Part shown: one piece after another, positions 5,841 through 13,990 of the stretch
Numbering within the stretch: position 1 is the first letter of the stretch
How the letters are laid out: the number at the start of each line of letters is the position of its first letter
NCBI GenBank assembly: GCA_051878315.1
Contig: JBJEJW010000041.1
Coordinates: forward strand, 1-13,990
Source of the DNA: W0P28-013 sp051878315
Lineage (GTDB): Bacteria > Bacteroidota > Bacteroidia > Bacteroidales > Paludibacteraceae
DNA length: 13,990 nt
Direction: 5' to 3'
Notes under the pieces: generated by a model
What the model was told of the DNA's origin: nothing
What the model saw: only the letters and a program-made list of their open reading frames with translations
The model's database searches: none
Translations under genes and position numbers: made by a program

Positions 5841-8800
5841 GCAGATAGGGCGCATCGGCATCGTCGGTTACATTGACCGGCGTGGTAACACGAGCTGCAC
5901 GCTGAATATTGAGTGAATAGTCGTTTAGTTCGCCACGCGCCGACACCGTAAAGGTATAGTCGGTTAGCAACAAGTCGGCTACAATTTCGCCATAGCACAG
6001 CAGCGACACGGCTTCGACATCGGCATATTGACTGCGCGCACCATCGAGACTGATGGTGTATTGTCCGGCAGCGGGCGCATAGATGCCCAGCGGCACGCAC
6101 GAAGCGGCACTCGTCGGCAGAGCATTGTAGGCCAACCGATAGCCTTCGGTGTTGCGACTGAAGAGTTGCGGTTTGGTCGATTGGGCATAGAGTTTCACCA
6201 AATCGTCGCCAATTTCGTATTCGGCAGCGTATTCGTCGCCAACCACCACACCGGCATTATCCGTTTGGCCGTCGGCAGCCGTCAGATTTAGTTCAAGGCG
6301 CACGGGCTCAACACCGGTAGCACGCACAGCCTTGGTCAATGTGCGCGAGGCGTAGCCAAAGTTCAAAGTCGGCGTTGTCAGGTTCGGTTTCACCTGCACG
6401 AAATAGGCCTTGAACGGCTCTATCGGGTAGGTCGAAGCATCGAACTGCGTGTAGGTGCGCTTTGATCCGCCATCGGGCACGGACAGATAGACCGTCGAAC
6501 CGCTACCGCTGCCCCACTCGCCGGGTTGCAGCACGCTCGATGCATCAACAGTGCCGTTGAATATAGAGATGAACGGCTGTCCGATATTATTCCAACCCCA
6601 ATGTTGTTTGTCGGACGAAGCACCCTCTCCAAAACTCTGTACCGACACCGATTTATCCTCCGTAGCCGATTCGGTGTAGCCTTCGGCCACAACCGGCGTA
6701 AAGTAAACCGAATAGCGTGTAATGCGGTCGTCGTTGTCGAAACCGATGATGTAGCCCACGTTGGCTTTCAGTGTTTCATCGTTGGGCAGTACTTTCCAAT
6801 AACTCGACGATCCGCCGACGCCTTGGCTGATGGTCGGATTTTGGTCGGCGTTGCGCGCCTCGCCATCGTAGTATTTGATGACCCATTTGGTACCGTACTC
6901 GCCTAAACCCTTGCCGTTGTATTGACGTATGGTAGCCACTTTGCAATCGTACGGCAGCGAGAATGGGTACCAATATTGGTCGTTGATGCGTTTGACGTGT
7001 ACCAACTTGTTGGTGGTGATGGAGCCACCCGAGTTGTTCACTATGGCATACGACACAGTGTCGTTCACGGCGCGCATCTCCAAATATTCCAACTGCAACG
7101 TATGGGCGTTGTTCAATTCAAGTTTGCCGTTTTGGTAAACATACATATTGCGGAACTGTGTTTTGGCGTTTGCAGCAGCACTACTGCTCAACTTGGCGCC
7201 CGGGCGCACCACCACGTCGCACTCTTTGCAGCCGTTGGCGCCGTCGAATGTTTCCGTACCGCCACTACCATACGTATATTTACGACTTTGGAAAATGGAG
7301 TCGTCCGTCATCTTTTCGCCTTCGACCACGATAGGCACGCGGTAATCGGTATAAGCTTTGATGTTATCCACCTCGATACCGTCCACAACAACCTTTTCAA
7401 CCACTTCGATGCGGATGTCGTGGCACTTGTATTGTTGGTTATCGAAGTCGGTGATATCGTAATCGCCGGTAATGATATTGCGGTCGGCATTGATGGAATC
7501 GAAACCATCGATAGCCATCCACGAATTGTAGTAGTTATCGTAGTCGTAGCCGCCCACGAATGCGAAGTTGTCGCACGACACTTGGTCTTGGTCGCCACTT
7601 GTAGGCACATGTTTGCCGCGCCACTCGCACTGTGCGCCGCCCAGCGTAACCATATCACCCACGTTGGCCTGCACAGCTGCAGCACCACTCTTCACCGTCT
7701 GCCGACGAATGAGCAGACAGCGGTTGGTCGAGAGCAGATAGCCTTCGTTGATGACCGGCGTTTGGTCGCCACCCTCTTTATATTGCGTGCCATCGATCGA
7801 GAAACCGTCGTGGCGCCACCAACCCTTGGCATCGCCTTTTTCGGTAACCGACGGCGTTACGTTGTAGTTGGTCCACGACCAATTTGAGGCCGCCGAGAGG
7901 TCGGGCGTGTTGTCGGCTTTGCGTGCGCCTATCAGGTCGAGCATCAGCCATGATGTGCCGCGGTCGTTGTTGCCGGTATCGTCGTAGGTGCGCCATGTGA
8001 TGGACGTTCCATCAACCGATGTGGTAACTTTACGGTCATTGACCTCCGTGTTGCGCACCAATACCAATGCGTCGTCGCCGGAGAACGAGAGCGGCTGATC
8101 GCCCGACGATCCGGCCGTCCATTCGCTCATATCGGCTTTGCTCTGTTCGCAAGTACCCACTTGGTCGGCCGTATAGACAATAATCTCCTCGTTCGGGCAG
8201 ATACAGCCGGGTTTGATGCGTCCTTTCTCGGAGAGGTCGAAACGTTTATCCTCGCCCGAGAACCACGCTCCCGCGTCCGACGAGCGCCACACTTCGGTGC
8301 CGGCCAGCGAGATGGTGTCGTTGGTGGGGTTGTAGATAGCCCATAGTTTTTTGTGCATATAGGCCTCGTAGTATTTGGAGAAGAAAATCTCGTCGCCAAC
8401 ATTTTCCGTTTTTTCCTCCTCGGTGAGTTCGCGGTTGAGCACGATGCGCACGGTGCCCTCGCCGGCCACGTTATGGTCGATGCTCATGGTCGTTGTGCTT
8501 ATATCGACCACCTCGACCAGCGGTGCATTGGGGTCGGTGCCGGCCGACACGGTCCATGTGATGTTCATAGTGTCGGGCGTGGTCATGCCGGACGTTATCA
8601 TGCTGATGGTGCAGGTGCCGGTTTCGCCGGCCGTCATGTCGGATGTGGGCGTAAAGGCAAACTGCACCACGCCGCCATCCTGCGACACCTTGGTAGCCAA
8701 CAAATTGATGGGCGATGTGCCGCAACTATTCGTCAGCAGAATGTCGGCATAGGCGTTTGCGGCCTCTATCAGGAATGTGCCGTAGGTGGTTTCTCCCACA

Positions 8801-11800
8801 GGTCCTACTACCACCACGTCGTCTGCCGACAAAGTCGGATCGCCCGGATTGAGGGTCGAGAAGTGAATAGGATCGGACGAACAACCATTGGCATCTTGAA
8901 TGATATACGAATATTGCGTATAACCTTCCAAGCCTGTCAAGTCTAACGAGCCGCCGGCTGTCAAATCGGCTATGTCGAATATCAAATACGGATCTTCGGA
9001 CATCTCGACTTCGGTACGTTTCAATTCCACATCATCGACATAGAAAGGACGGAATGTGTCGGCATGGCCACCAATGGACGGACATACCTTAAGGGATTTT
9101 GTAAGCGTAAATTCCCATGATAACTGATTCCAGGTGGCATTGGTTTGGTATTCGGTAGTGGTGCTTACCTGTTCTACTTTTTCGCTACCACTGCTTCCGC
9201 TTATCAAGCCCAAACTAAAGTTCATTTTCTTGTCGGAATAACCCTCGGCATTGGGTAAATAGATCCAACACGAGAACGTATAGGTACCGGGCTGCAACGT
9301 AACATAGTCGCCATAAAGTACCGCAGAACCATTAAAGTTGGTCAATGCCAAGCCGTCCTTCGATACATATACGCTATAACTGCCACCATGTTGAACAGAC
9401 GTACTGATAACGTATCCATCGAATGAATGAGCATCACCAACCGTAGCGCCGGCAATACCGTTTGTCCAATAGGTTCCGGCTTCGAAATCGCCATTTTCTA
9501 TCAGATTACGGTTGACCGAGCCATCTTTGTAAACGATCAGTTGGCCGCTCTTATCGCCGGTGTAGGATAGTGCGTTATTCCACTTGGCGGTAGCACTATT
9601 GTCGGTGATAGATGTAGCATCCAATGCCGCACTTTTGATGCCGGGTGTACAATCGGTGGCCGACAATGCTACCGTGGCCGACGTTGTGCCATCGGTTACG
9701 GTCAACAAGCCATCGTTGGCACAACCATTGTACGAGAGTACCAACGACCCCGTAGCCGTACCCGAACCCACCACATAAATCATACTGCTCTTGTCAAGCG
9801 TGTAGCAGGTGTTGCTAACGGTTGCATCGAGGTTGCAACCCGTCAGGTTCGTGCCTTTGACATACACCGTAACCGGTTCGCCATCGCGCACGATGGTTTC
9901 GGTCAGTTCTGTAGTGCAGGCTTCATCGGCATACAATTTGAGTGCCGGCGCTGCCGTGCGGGTCGTTACTGCCACCTCGTTGCTGGTGTTGGTGCCGTCG
10001 CTTACGGTGTAGTAGTACTGCGTGCCGGACGACAAACCACTCACGTCTAACGTTCCCGCCGAACAAGTAACGGATTTGGGATAACCGGTTTGAGATTGTT
10101 GCGTAGTTGCCTCTATCTTAATTGATGAAATATAAACATTCTTACTGGAAGAAGCAATCGAAGACGATTCATAGCCCAAAAATCTCAAACGATCAGTATT
10201 TTCCAAACCTGTAACAGAAAATGTATATGTTTCTGTAGAAGCAGAAGCTGTTTTTGCCAAGCATTTCGTTGTCGCAGTAGCGCCATCAATCGTAACACTC
10301 TTATCTGTAATATCAGGTGTTGTATTTTTCGCCAACGCCGATCCATTACTCATAACATAGAAATTCACACCACAGCCGGTACCTGCGGTTGCTTGATATA
10401 AACTTACCGTTATTGTATAAGTTGTCGTCTTGCTAATTGTTCCGAAATTGCTTAACAAAGGCGAAAATAAATTATAATAGTTAGGAGTAGAAACGTCCGA
10501 AAGCAGCAATCTATCAGATGATATACTTGGATTGCCAGTTGCTGTGCCATTAACATTCGTTATCCAATAATCACCACTCAGATTTGTCTCTCCGGCATAT
10601 TGTAAACTTTTCACTTCGATTGTAGAAAATGTCGTTTTATTTAACAATTCAGCATAATTTTTCGTATAAACATCCACCGTAACGTTGCCGTCGCTGCATG
10701 CTTCGGTGCTCCAGTTGGCCGTAAAGCCGTTGGCGGTTACCGGGCAGGCCGGCAAAGCGGTGGGGATGTCGCAACGGATATATTGAAACTCCATCGCCGC
10801 ATCGGCATACCGCAAGCTGGCAGCATCGGTAAGTTCCTCATTATTCGTGAACTCGAAACGATAGGTGTGGCCTAACTGCAATTTGTCAGAACTTATATAT
10901 ACTTGCGGCACCGACGAGATAGACGGCGTCAGTCCCGAAAGTTTCGTATTGCCTTCGGTAACATCGTACAAGGCTACGCAGTTGGATATAACACTTGTTG
11001 CGGTAACCTGCGAACCATCCTTGTACAACAGATTCGCATTAGCGTCATTATGTCCTAAATCCCATGTGATAATCGGATTTTCGGCATATATCGCTTCTTG
11101 GCATACAACGCCATCAACGTCATAATCCAGATACAAATCCAGCGTCGCCAAGTCCTGCACGTTTATTGTTACGGTGATGGTTACGGCCGCTGCGCCGACC
11201 GACGAGAAGGTCAACTGCGTGGTGTAGGTGTCGGCAGATGCGGCGGCCATGTTCACGGTTACAGTGCTACCGCTGAGGCTCGCCGTGATGGCGGCGTTGC
11301 TGCTCTTTACGGTTACACCGCCACCGGCGCCCGTCCAGATGTCGGTGAGGGTGATGCCGAAGTTGCCGGCAAAGGCCACACCCGACGTGGCCGTGAATGT
11401 TTGGTCGCTCGCCACGATGGTCGGTTTGAGCATGTGGATAGCAGTCTCGGAGGTGGCATCCTCGCACAACGTGCCTTGCGGGCGCAGCAGCAACTCGTTG
11501 CCCGCCACTGTGCTGTTGGCAAAGGTCAGAAGCAATGTTTTGCAGTTGATACTGCCCGTTACCTCCGTCCAATTGCTGCCACCATCGATGCTGTACTCGT
11601 AGTTGGTGGTGCCGTCGTAGGGGATGGCTATCGTCGAGTTAGTAGCATCGTATGCGTTGTAGGTCATCACGGGTTTGATGTAGTAGGTGCAGGTGGCATC
11701 GACCGGCAGAATGCGGAAGTCGTACACATAGCCGGAAGCCGTATTTGTGTACTGCCCCATGGCATTGTTGCCCGACGTGCCGTTGTAGCCGAGGTTACGG

Positions 11801-13990
11801 CTGTCTGCAGCCTTATATTGGTGCAGCCGGTAGGTTTCCAAATCGTTCGACATCAACGCCCATTTCACGCGGTCGCTCTCTTCGTAAGTAACATTACCAA
11901 TATAGGTCGGGTTGGTACCATCCACCGAGCCAAACAGGTAGTAGCCCGTCTGCATGTTGCTCTCGAACTGCGACGTCCACGGATTGGTGGTCGGTGTGTT
12001 GCGCGCCGCACCCTTATATATAGCACGCGCCGGTGCCAAGGTGGCACGCGTTACACCTTCATTCACCGTAATCGGATAGGGGTCGTGGGTGCCTACGCCC
12101 GTCGTGCAATCGCCGGCACTGCCACCGTATGGTGCAATCATGTCGGCCGGCAGGGCTACCCATTGGCTGCCGGTGTACAGCGCCAGCACAAAGGTTTCGG
12201 GCAGCGAGCGCCCATTCACCTCAATCGTGCCGGTGGCATACTCGGTTGAGGTGCCATATTTGGTTATTTTGGCCGTGATGGTGGCCGTTTCGAGTTGGTC
12301 GTAGGCAGTCGGGGTATAGACGATGTAGATGGCGGTGTCCAACGACGCAGTGGTAATGTTGGTCAGTTGCCACGATTCGCTGCCGGCACCGGTGGTTTGG
12401 CTGTCCACGAATTTGAAGTTGGCGTTGCTCGACGTCAGCGTCAGGGTAACGGCCGAGGCGTCGTTCGTCAAGTAAGAACCTTTGATTTTGATAGGCGTGC
12501 GCGTGCGTGTCCATTGGTCCTTGACGGCGGTGATGCGTGTCGATTCGGCATCGGTGGCTGTCAGGCGGATGCTGGTGCCGCACGTTACCGTAGCGTTGAC
12601 GGTGCATGATTTATTTTCCGCGCCGCTGCTGGTTGCCGTGAGCGTGCCGCTGATGCCGTCGGTGCTATCGGCCGGCGGCGTTACACGCACGAAAATCTCT
12701 TTGCCGTCTTCGGCCTCGGCCTCGGCTTGTGTTACCGTAACCGATGTGTAAAAGTTGGTGCTGTCGCTCGAAATCTCGATGTTCGTGCCGGTGGCGACAC
12801 TCACCGTAACATCGCCCGTCAGGTAGTAACCCTTCACGGTTACCTTTTGGGCGTCGCTCGCTTCGCCGCACGATGCGGTAAAGTTCAGATCGGTGGCTGT
12901 CAGCGTAACGATAGGCGTGGCCAGCACCGTGATGGTGGCACTGACAGATACCGGGCAGCCGCCCTCGTTGTAGGTGGCAACAATCACATATTGGCCTTTG
13001 GCCTTAGCCGTGAATGTGTAAGGCGTACCATTCTCAACCGAAAGTTCTGTACCATTGGAAGTTACTGTAAACGTACCGCCCTCGTTGCCGTTATAAGTTG
13101 CCGTAATGGTGGTAGTAGCATTGCCTACGGAGTCTAAATTGATAGTATCTTGTTCAATATTCAACGACACCGTATTTGTAGTGTTACAGCACTGCGTTAC
13201 ATAGTCGGAGTAGGTGGTGGTGGAGCCGCCGGATTTTTTGTAAAGTAGTCCAGCGATATAAGTAGTACTAGGAACATACATTGAGAAACGCGATGCACTT
13301 GTATTAACACACAATTTTCTAGTTGATGATGTTGATGTTGATAGCCCTGAAGTGGACAAACTCCAATGATAACTTGCACCGGAGGTAGGAGCAGTCCCGG
13401 TTGGCTCCGTCGTTGTAAATGCCATAGTGGTACTATTTTGACCTCCTAAATATGTGCCTCCGGAAGTATGATAAATTGAATAATACTCAGTTCCTGCTAT
13501 TGGCGCAATTTCTACTTCATAAGCAGTGTTAACACTTGTTGGATGAGTAGAGTAGGCACAATAGCTGTTTGAACCACTCTGTCCGGTTACGACGTAATCC
13601 CCGGTTGAAATTATATAAGTGCCACTCCAATCCGTTGGTGCCGTTGTTACCAAGTCATACGTTGCTTCTCCGCCACCCGTTGTTGTTTCCGTAGCGAACA
13701 CGGCATAGAAAACCGAGTCGCCGTTAATTGCGTTAGGAGATTCGTCGGTAAAGAGGTTGCCGGGGTCATTTGTCGGTGTTGTACCAATATTTTTAGAACT
13801 CCAACCTACGAATACTTTTTCGGAGCAGGAGGTCGGCACGGTGGGTGTGCCTGTCGGTGGTGTGGCTTTGGCGCCTTCGTTTACTTGAGTGGTTTGCCAC
13901 AATGCACCGTCCACCATCCATTGCACAGAATAATTGGTCGTTTCTTCTGATTCGTAGGTAACGATAATAGAGGCTAAATATAATCTTGCC
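5638..13990 (-). CDS. Giant modular T9SS-secreted surface protein (N-terminus beyond window edge)
   Basis: The frame is open to the right edge, so the start and signal peptide are outside; 2783 residues are visible. The GTG at 13926 is internal, because codons upstream of it read on without a stop (YESEETTNYS). Order from N to C: Listeria-Bacteroides (InlB_B) type repeat; a TDWSGTYII module; Ig-like and Bacteroidota VKGYYLTGDVTV-type sandwich modules (about 13180-12215); a module of unknown type around TFVLALYTGSQWVALP (12215-11690); Ig-like; Fn3-like domain split by a jelly-roll; Ig-like; second split Fn3-like domain; Ig-like; lamin-tail-like domain; a region ending in conserved-looking YWYPFSLPYDCKV; and a T9SS type A-like tail ending FILRTIVK. 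No catalytic triad or protease motif was seen, so adhesion, glycan binding or a structural surface role is inferred. Local base composition varies strongly between modules. It is the first visible gene of the leftward cluster. Secretion route is well supported; function is unknown. Confidence 0.92.
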   Translation of the reverse strand, partial: ARLYLASIIVTYESEETTNYSVQWMVDGALWQTTQVNEGAKATPPTGTPTVPTSCSEKVFVGWSSKNIGTTPTNDPGNLFTDESPNAINGDSVFYAVFATETTTGGGEATYDLVTTAPTDWSGTYIISTGDYVVTGQSGSNSYCAYSTHPTSVNTAYEVEIAPIAGTEYYSIYHTSGGTYLGGQNSTTMAFTTTEPTGTAPTSGASYHWSLSTSGLSTSTSSTRKLCVNTSASRFSMYVPSTTYIAGLLYKKSGGSTTTYSDYVTQCCNTTNTVSLNIEQDTINLDSVGNATTTITATYNGNEGGTFTVTSNGTELSVENGTPYTFTAKAKGQYVIVATYNEGGCPVSVSATITVLATPIVTLTATDLNFTASCGEASDAQKVTVKGYYLTGDVTVSVATGTNIEISSDSTNFYTSVTVTQAEAEAEDGKEIFVRVTPPADSTDGISGTLTATSSGAENKSCTVNATVTCGTSIRLTATDAESTRITAVKDQWTRTRTPIKIKGSYLTNDASAVTLTLTSSNANFKFVDSQTTGAGSESWQLTNITTASLDTAIYIVYTPTAYDQLETATITAKITKYGTSTEYATGTIEVNGRSLPETFVLALYTGSQWVALPADMIAPYGGSAGDCTTGVGTHDPYPITVNEGVTRATLAPARAIYKGAARNTPTTNPWTSQFESNMQTGYYLFGSVDGTNPTYIGNVTYEESDRVKWALMSNDLETYRLHQYKAADSRNLGYNGTSGNNAMGQYTNTASGYVYDFRILPVDATCTYYIKPVMTYNAYDATNSTIAIPYDGTTNYEYSIDGGSNWTEVTGSINCKTLLLTFANSTVAGNELLLRPQGTLCEDATSETAIHMLKPTIVASDQTFTATSGVAFAGNFGITLTDIWTGAGGGVTVKSSNAAITASLSGSTVTVNMAAASADTYTTQLTFSSVGAAAVTITVTINVQDLATLDLYLDYDVDGVVCQEAIYAENPIITWDLGHNDANANLLYKDGSQVTATSVISNCVALYDVTEGNTKLSGLTPSISSVPQVYISSDKLQLGHTYRFEFTNNEELTDAASLRYADAAMEFQYIRCDIPTALPACPVTANGFTANWSTEACSDGNVTVDVYTKNYAELLNKTTFSTIEVKSLQYAGETNLSGDYWITNVNGTATGNPSISSDRLLLSDVSTPNYYNLFSPLLSNFGTISKTTTYTITVSLYQATAGTGCGVNFYVMSNGSALAKNTTPDITDKSVTIDGATATTKCLAKTASASTETYTFSVTGLENTDRLRFLGYESSSIASSSKNVYISSIKIEATTQQSQTGYPKSVTCSAGTLDVSGLSSGTQYYYTVSDGTNTSNEVAVTTRTAAPALKLYADEACTTELTETIVRDGEPVTVYVKGTNLTGCNLDATVSNTCYTLDKSSMIYVVGSGTATGSLVLSYNGCANDGLLTVTDGTTSATVALSATDCTPGIKSAALDATSITDNSATAKWNNALSYTGDKSGQLIVYKDGSVNRNLIENGDFEAGTYWTNGIAGATVGDAHSFDGYVISTSVQHGGSYSVYVSKDGLALTNFNGSAVLYGDYVTLQPGTYTFSCWIYLPNAEGYSDKKMNFSLGLISGSSGSEKVEQVSTTTEYQTNATWNQLSWEFTLTKSLKVCPSIGGHADTFRPFYVDDVELKRTEVEMSEDPYLIFDIADLTAGGSLDLTGLEGYTQYSYIIQDANGCSSDPIHFSTLNPGDPTLSADDVVVVGPVGETTYGTFLIEAANAYADILLTNSCGTSPINLLATKVSQDGGVVQFAFTPTSDMTAGETGTCTISMITSGMTTPDTMNITWTVSAGTDPNAPLVEVVDISTTTMSIDHNVAGEGTVRIVLNRELTEEEKTENVGDEIFFSKYYEAYMHKKLWAIYNPTNDTISLAGTEVWRSSDAGAWFSGEDKRFDLSEKGRIKPGCICPNEEIIVYTADQVGTCEQSKADMSEWTAGSSGDQPLSFSGDDALVLVRNTEVNDRKVTTSVDGTSITWRTYDDTGNNDRGTSWLMLDLIGARKADNTPDLSAASNWSWTNYNVTPSVTEKGDAKGWWRHDGFSIDGTQYKEGGDQTPVINEGYLLSTNRCLLIRRQTVKSGAAAVQANVGDMVTLGGAQCEWRGKHVPTSGDQDQVSCDNFAFVGGYDYDNYYNSWMAIDGFDSINADRNIITGDYDITDFDNQQYKCHDIRIEVVEKVVVDGIEVDNIKAYTDYRVPIVVEGEKMTDDSIFQSRKYTYGSGGTETFDGANGCKECDVVVRPGAKLSSSAAANAKTQFRNMYVYQNGKLELNNAHTLQLEYLEMRAVNDTVSYAIVNNSGGSITTNKLVHVKRINDQYWYPFSLPYDCKVATIRQYNGKGLGEYGTKWVIKYYDGEARNADQNPTISQGVGGSSSYWKVLPNDETLKANVGYIIGFDNDDRITRYSVYFTPVVAEGYTESATEDKSVSVQSFGEGASSDKQHWGWNNIGQPFISIFNGTVDASSVLQPGEWGSGSGSTVYLSVPDGGSKRTYTQFDASTYPIEPFKAYFVQVKPNLTTPTLNFGYASRTLTKAVRATGVEPVRLELNLTAADGQTDNAGVVVGDEYAAEYEIGDDLVKLYAQSTKPQLFSRNTEGYRLAYNALPTSAASCVPLGIYAPAAGQYTISLDGARSQYADVEAVSLLCYGEIVADLLLTDYTFTVSARGELNDYSLNIQRAARVTTPVNVTDDADAPYLLTDGHTLRVEQLPTNCQLQLTDAVGRVVETRTCAGLASCELTVPVSGVYMVLLTNGNQKFILRTIVK
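6375..7440 (-). other. Bacteroidales-type C-proximal module with WYPFSLPYDC motif
   Basis: This section of the giant protein has a strand-rich stretch (FRNMYVYQNGKLELNNAHTL) that reads like a few turns of a beta-helix, then KRINDQYWYPFSLPYDCKV, KWVIKYYDGEARNA, LKANVGYIIGFDND and GWNNIGQPFISIF. From general familiarity, similar WY.FSLP...GY.I blocks precede the sorting tail in other large Bacteroidales surface proteins. I cannot assign it a named family. Its position suggests a membrane-proximal base for the displayed modules. Confidence 0.5.
7600..8460 (-). other. Lamin-tail-like domain region
   Basis: The giant protein carries DEIFFSKYYEAYMHKKLWAI followed by YNPTNDTISLAGTEV, then IKPGCICPNEEIIVYTADQV, LSFSGDDALVLVRN, SWLMLDLIGARKAD and LLSTNRCLLIRRQTVKSG. 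This order (NK.x.(I/L)YNP, D.I.L, GDDAL.L, D.IG, L.R...V..G) is the plan of the lamin tail domain (LTD) found in bacterial surface proteins and nucleases. No nuclease domain accompanies it here. It may bind a ligand or act as a spacer. The call is by pattern. Confidence 0.7.
8850..9625 (-). other. Second fibronectin-III-like domain split by a jelly-roll (CBM-like) insert
   Basis: The first half reads SITDNSATAKWNNALSYTG to GQLIVYKDG. The insert starts NLIENGDFEAGTYW near 9511 and ends FYVDDVELKR near 9015, the typical frame of a carbohydrate-binding-module-like jelly-roll. The second half, GSLDLTGLEGYTQYSYIIQD followed by SSDPIHFST, supplies the expected L.GL...T.Y.Y.....G Fn3 ending. That the halves belong to one domain is inferred from motif order. 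Confidence 0.6.
9955..10755 (-). other. First fibronectin-III-like domain split by an AT-rich jelly-roll-like insert
   Basis: The first half is VTANGFTANWSTEACSDG and VTVDVYTK (about 10660-10755). The second half is GTLDVSGLSSGTQYYYTVSD then SNEVAVTTRT (about 9955-10075). Between them about 190 residues (10081-10660) contain EVKSLQYAGETNLSGDYWI, TTTYTITVSLYQATAG, TETYTFSVTGLENTDRLRFL and NVYISSIKIEA, a strand-rich jelly-roll-like pattern. The insert is clearly AT-richer than its flanks. Confidence 0.6.
13215..13990 (-). other. Listeria-Bacteroides repeat followed by a TDWSGTYII module
   Basis: From the right edge to about 13685 the giant protein reads VQWMVDGALWQTTQVNEGAK, then KVFVGWSSKNIG and DSVFYAVFA, the plan of the InlB_B/Listeria-Bacteroides surface repeat. 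It is followed by TYDLVTTAPTDWSGTYIIST and a region ending IAGLLYKKSGG. The second part is not a family I can name. From general familiarity it resembles modules in other Bacteroidales surface proteins. More InlB-type repeats may lie beyond the edge. Confidence 0.6.

Noticed and set aside
6922..7887. 321-codon + strand open frame
   Set aside because: It is antisense to the lamin-tail and WYPFSLPYDC region of the giant gene, is rich in His/Val without family features, and has no plausible leader.
11098..12249. 383-codon + strand open frame
   Set aside because: It is antisense within the continuous giant protein frame. The translation is Arg/Gly/Val/His-rich without motifs, as expected for the mirror of a Thr/Ser/Ala-rich beta protein.
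13924..13926. GTG as the start of the giant gene
   Set aside because: Codons continue without a stop to 13989, and the residues before it extend the InlB-type repeat. No signal peptide follows the GTG, although one is needed for a T9SS client.

Overview
The window looks like a chromosomal segment from a Bacteroidales-type bacterium (phylum Bacteroidota) that uses the type IX secretion system (T9SS). The evidence is two very different secreted proteins ending in T9SS type A-like sorting domains, Bacteroidota-style surface modules (Listeria-Bacteroides repeat, chitobiase-C-like repeats, lamin-tail-like domain), A-rich leaders instead of clear Shine-Dalgarno sequences, and an ffh-folD gene pair. 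Genus and species cannot be set from this sequence alone.

Left part (1-2077, + strand): housekeeping genes. The 3' portion of ffh (signal recognition particle GTPase) enters from the left edge, lacking roughly the first 50 codons. It is followed 18 bp later by an intact folD (methylenetetrahydrofolate dehydrogenase/cyclohydrolase). A 131-bp gap (2078-2208) with one hairpin separates folD from a convergent gene cluster.

Right part (2209-13990, - strand): three co-directional genes, read from right to left. First is a giant secreted modular protein, open to the right edge (2783 residues visible, N-terminus missing) and ending in a T9SS-type C-terminal domain. After 43 bp comes a 230-residue Ser/Gly/Ala/Val-rich protein with a membrane segment at each end and a basic C-terminal tail that resembles a PEP-CTERM/PID-CTERM-type tripartite sorting signal. 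Its stop codon shares one base with the start codon of the third gene (TAATG). That gene encodes an 897-residue secreted protein with a signal peptide, an N-terminal beta-sandwich region, six chitobiase-C-like repeats and a T9SS-type tail. The layout suggests one transcription unit for two surface-displayed modular proteins and a small envelope protein. No enzyme active site was recognised in any of the three, so adhesion, glycan binding or surface-layer roles are inference only.

The most unusual points are: the small protein with a sorting-like tail placed between two T9SS clients; two fibronectin-III-like domains in the giant protein, each apparently split at an equivalent place by a jelly-roll domain; and local AT-rich islands that coincide with some modules, suggesting module shuffling. 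I saw no tRNA, rRNA, CRISPR array, transposase or phage gene.
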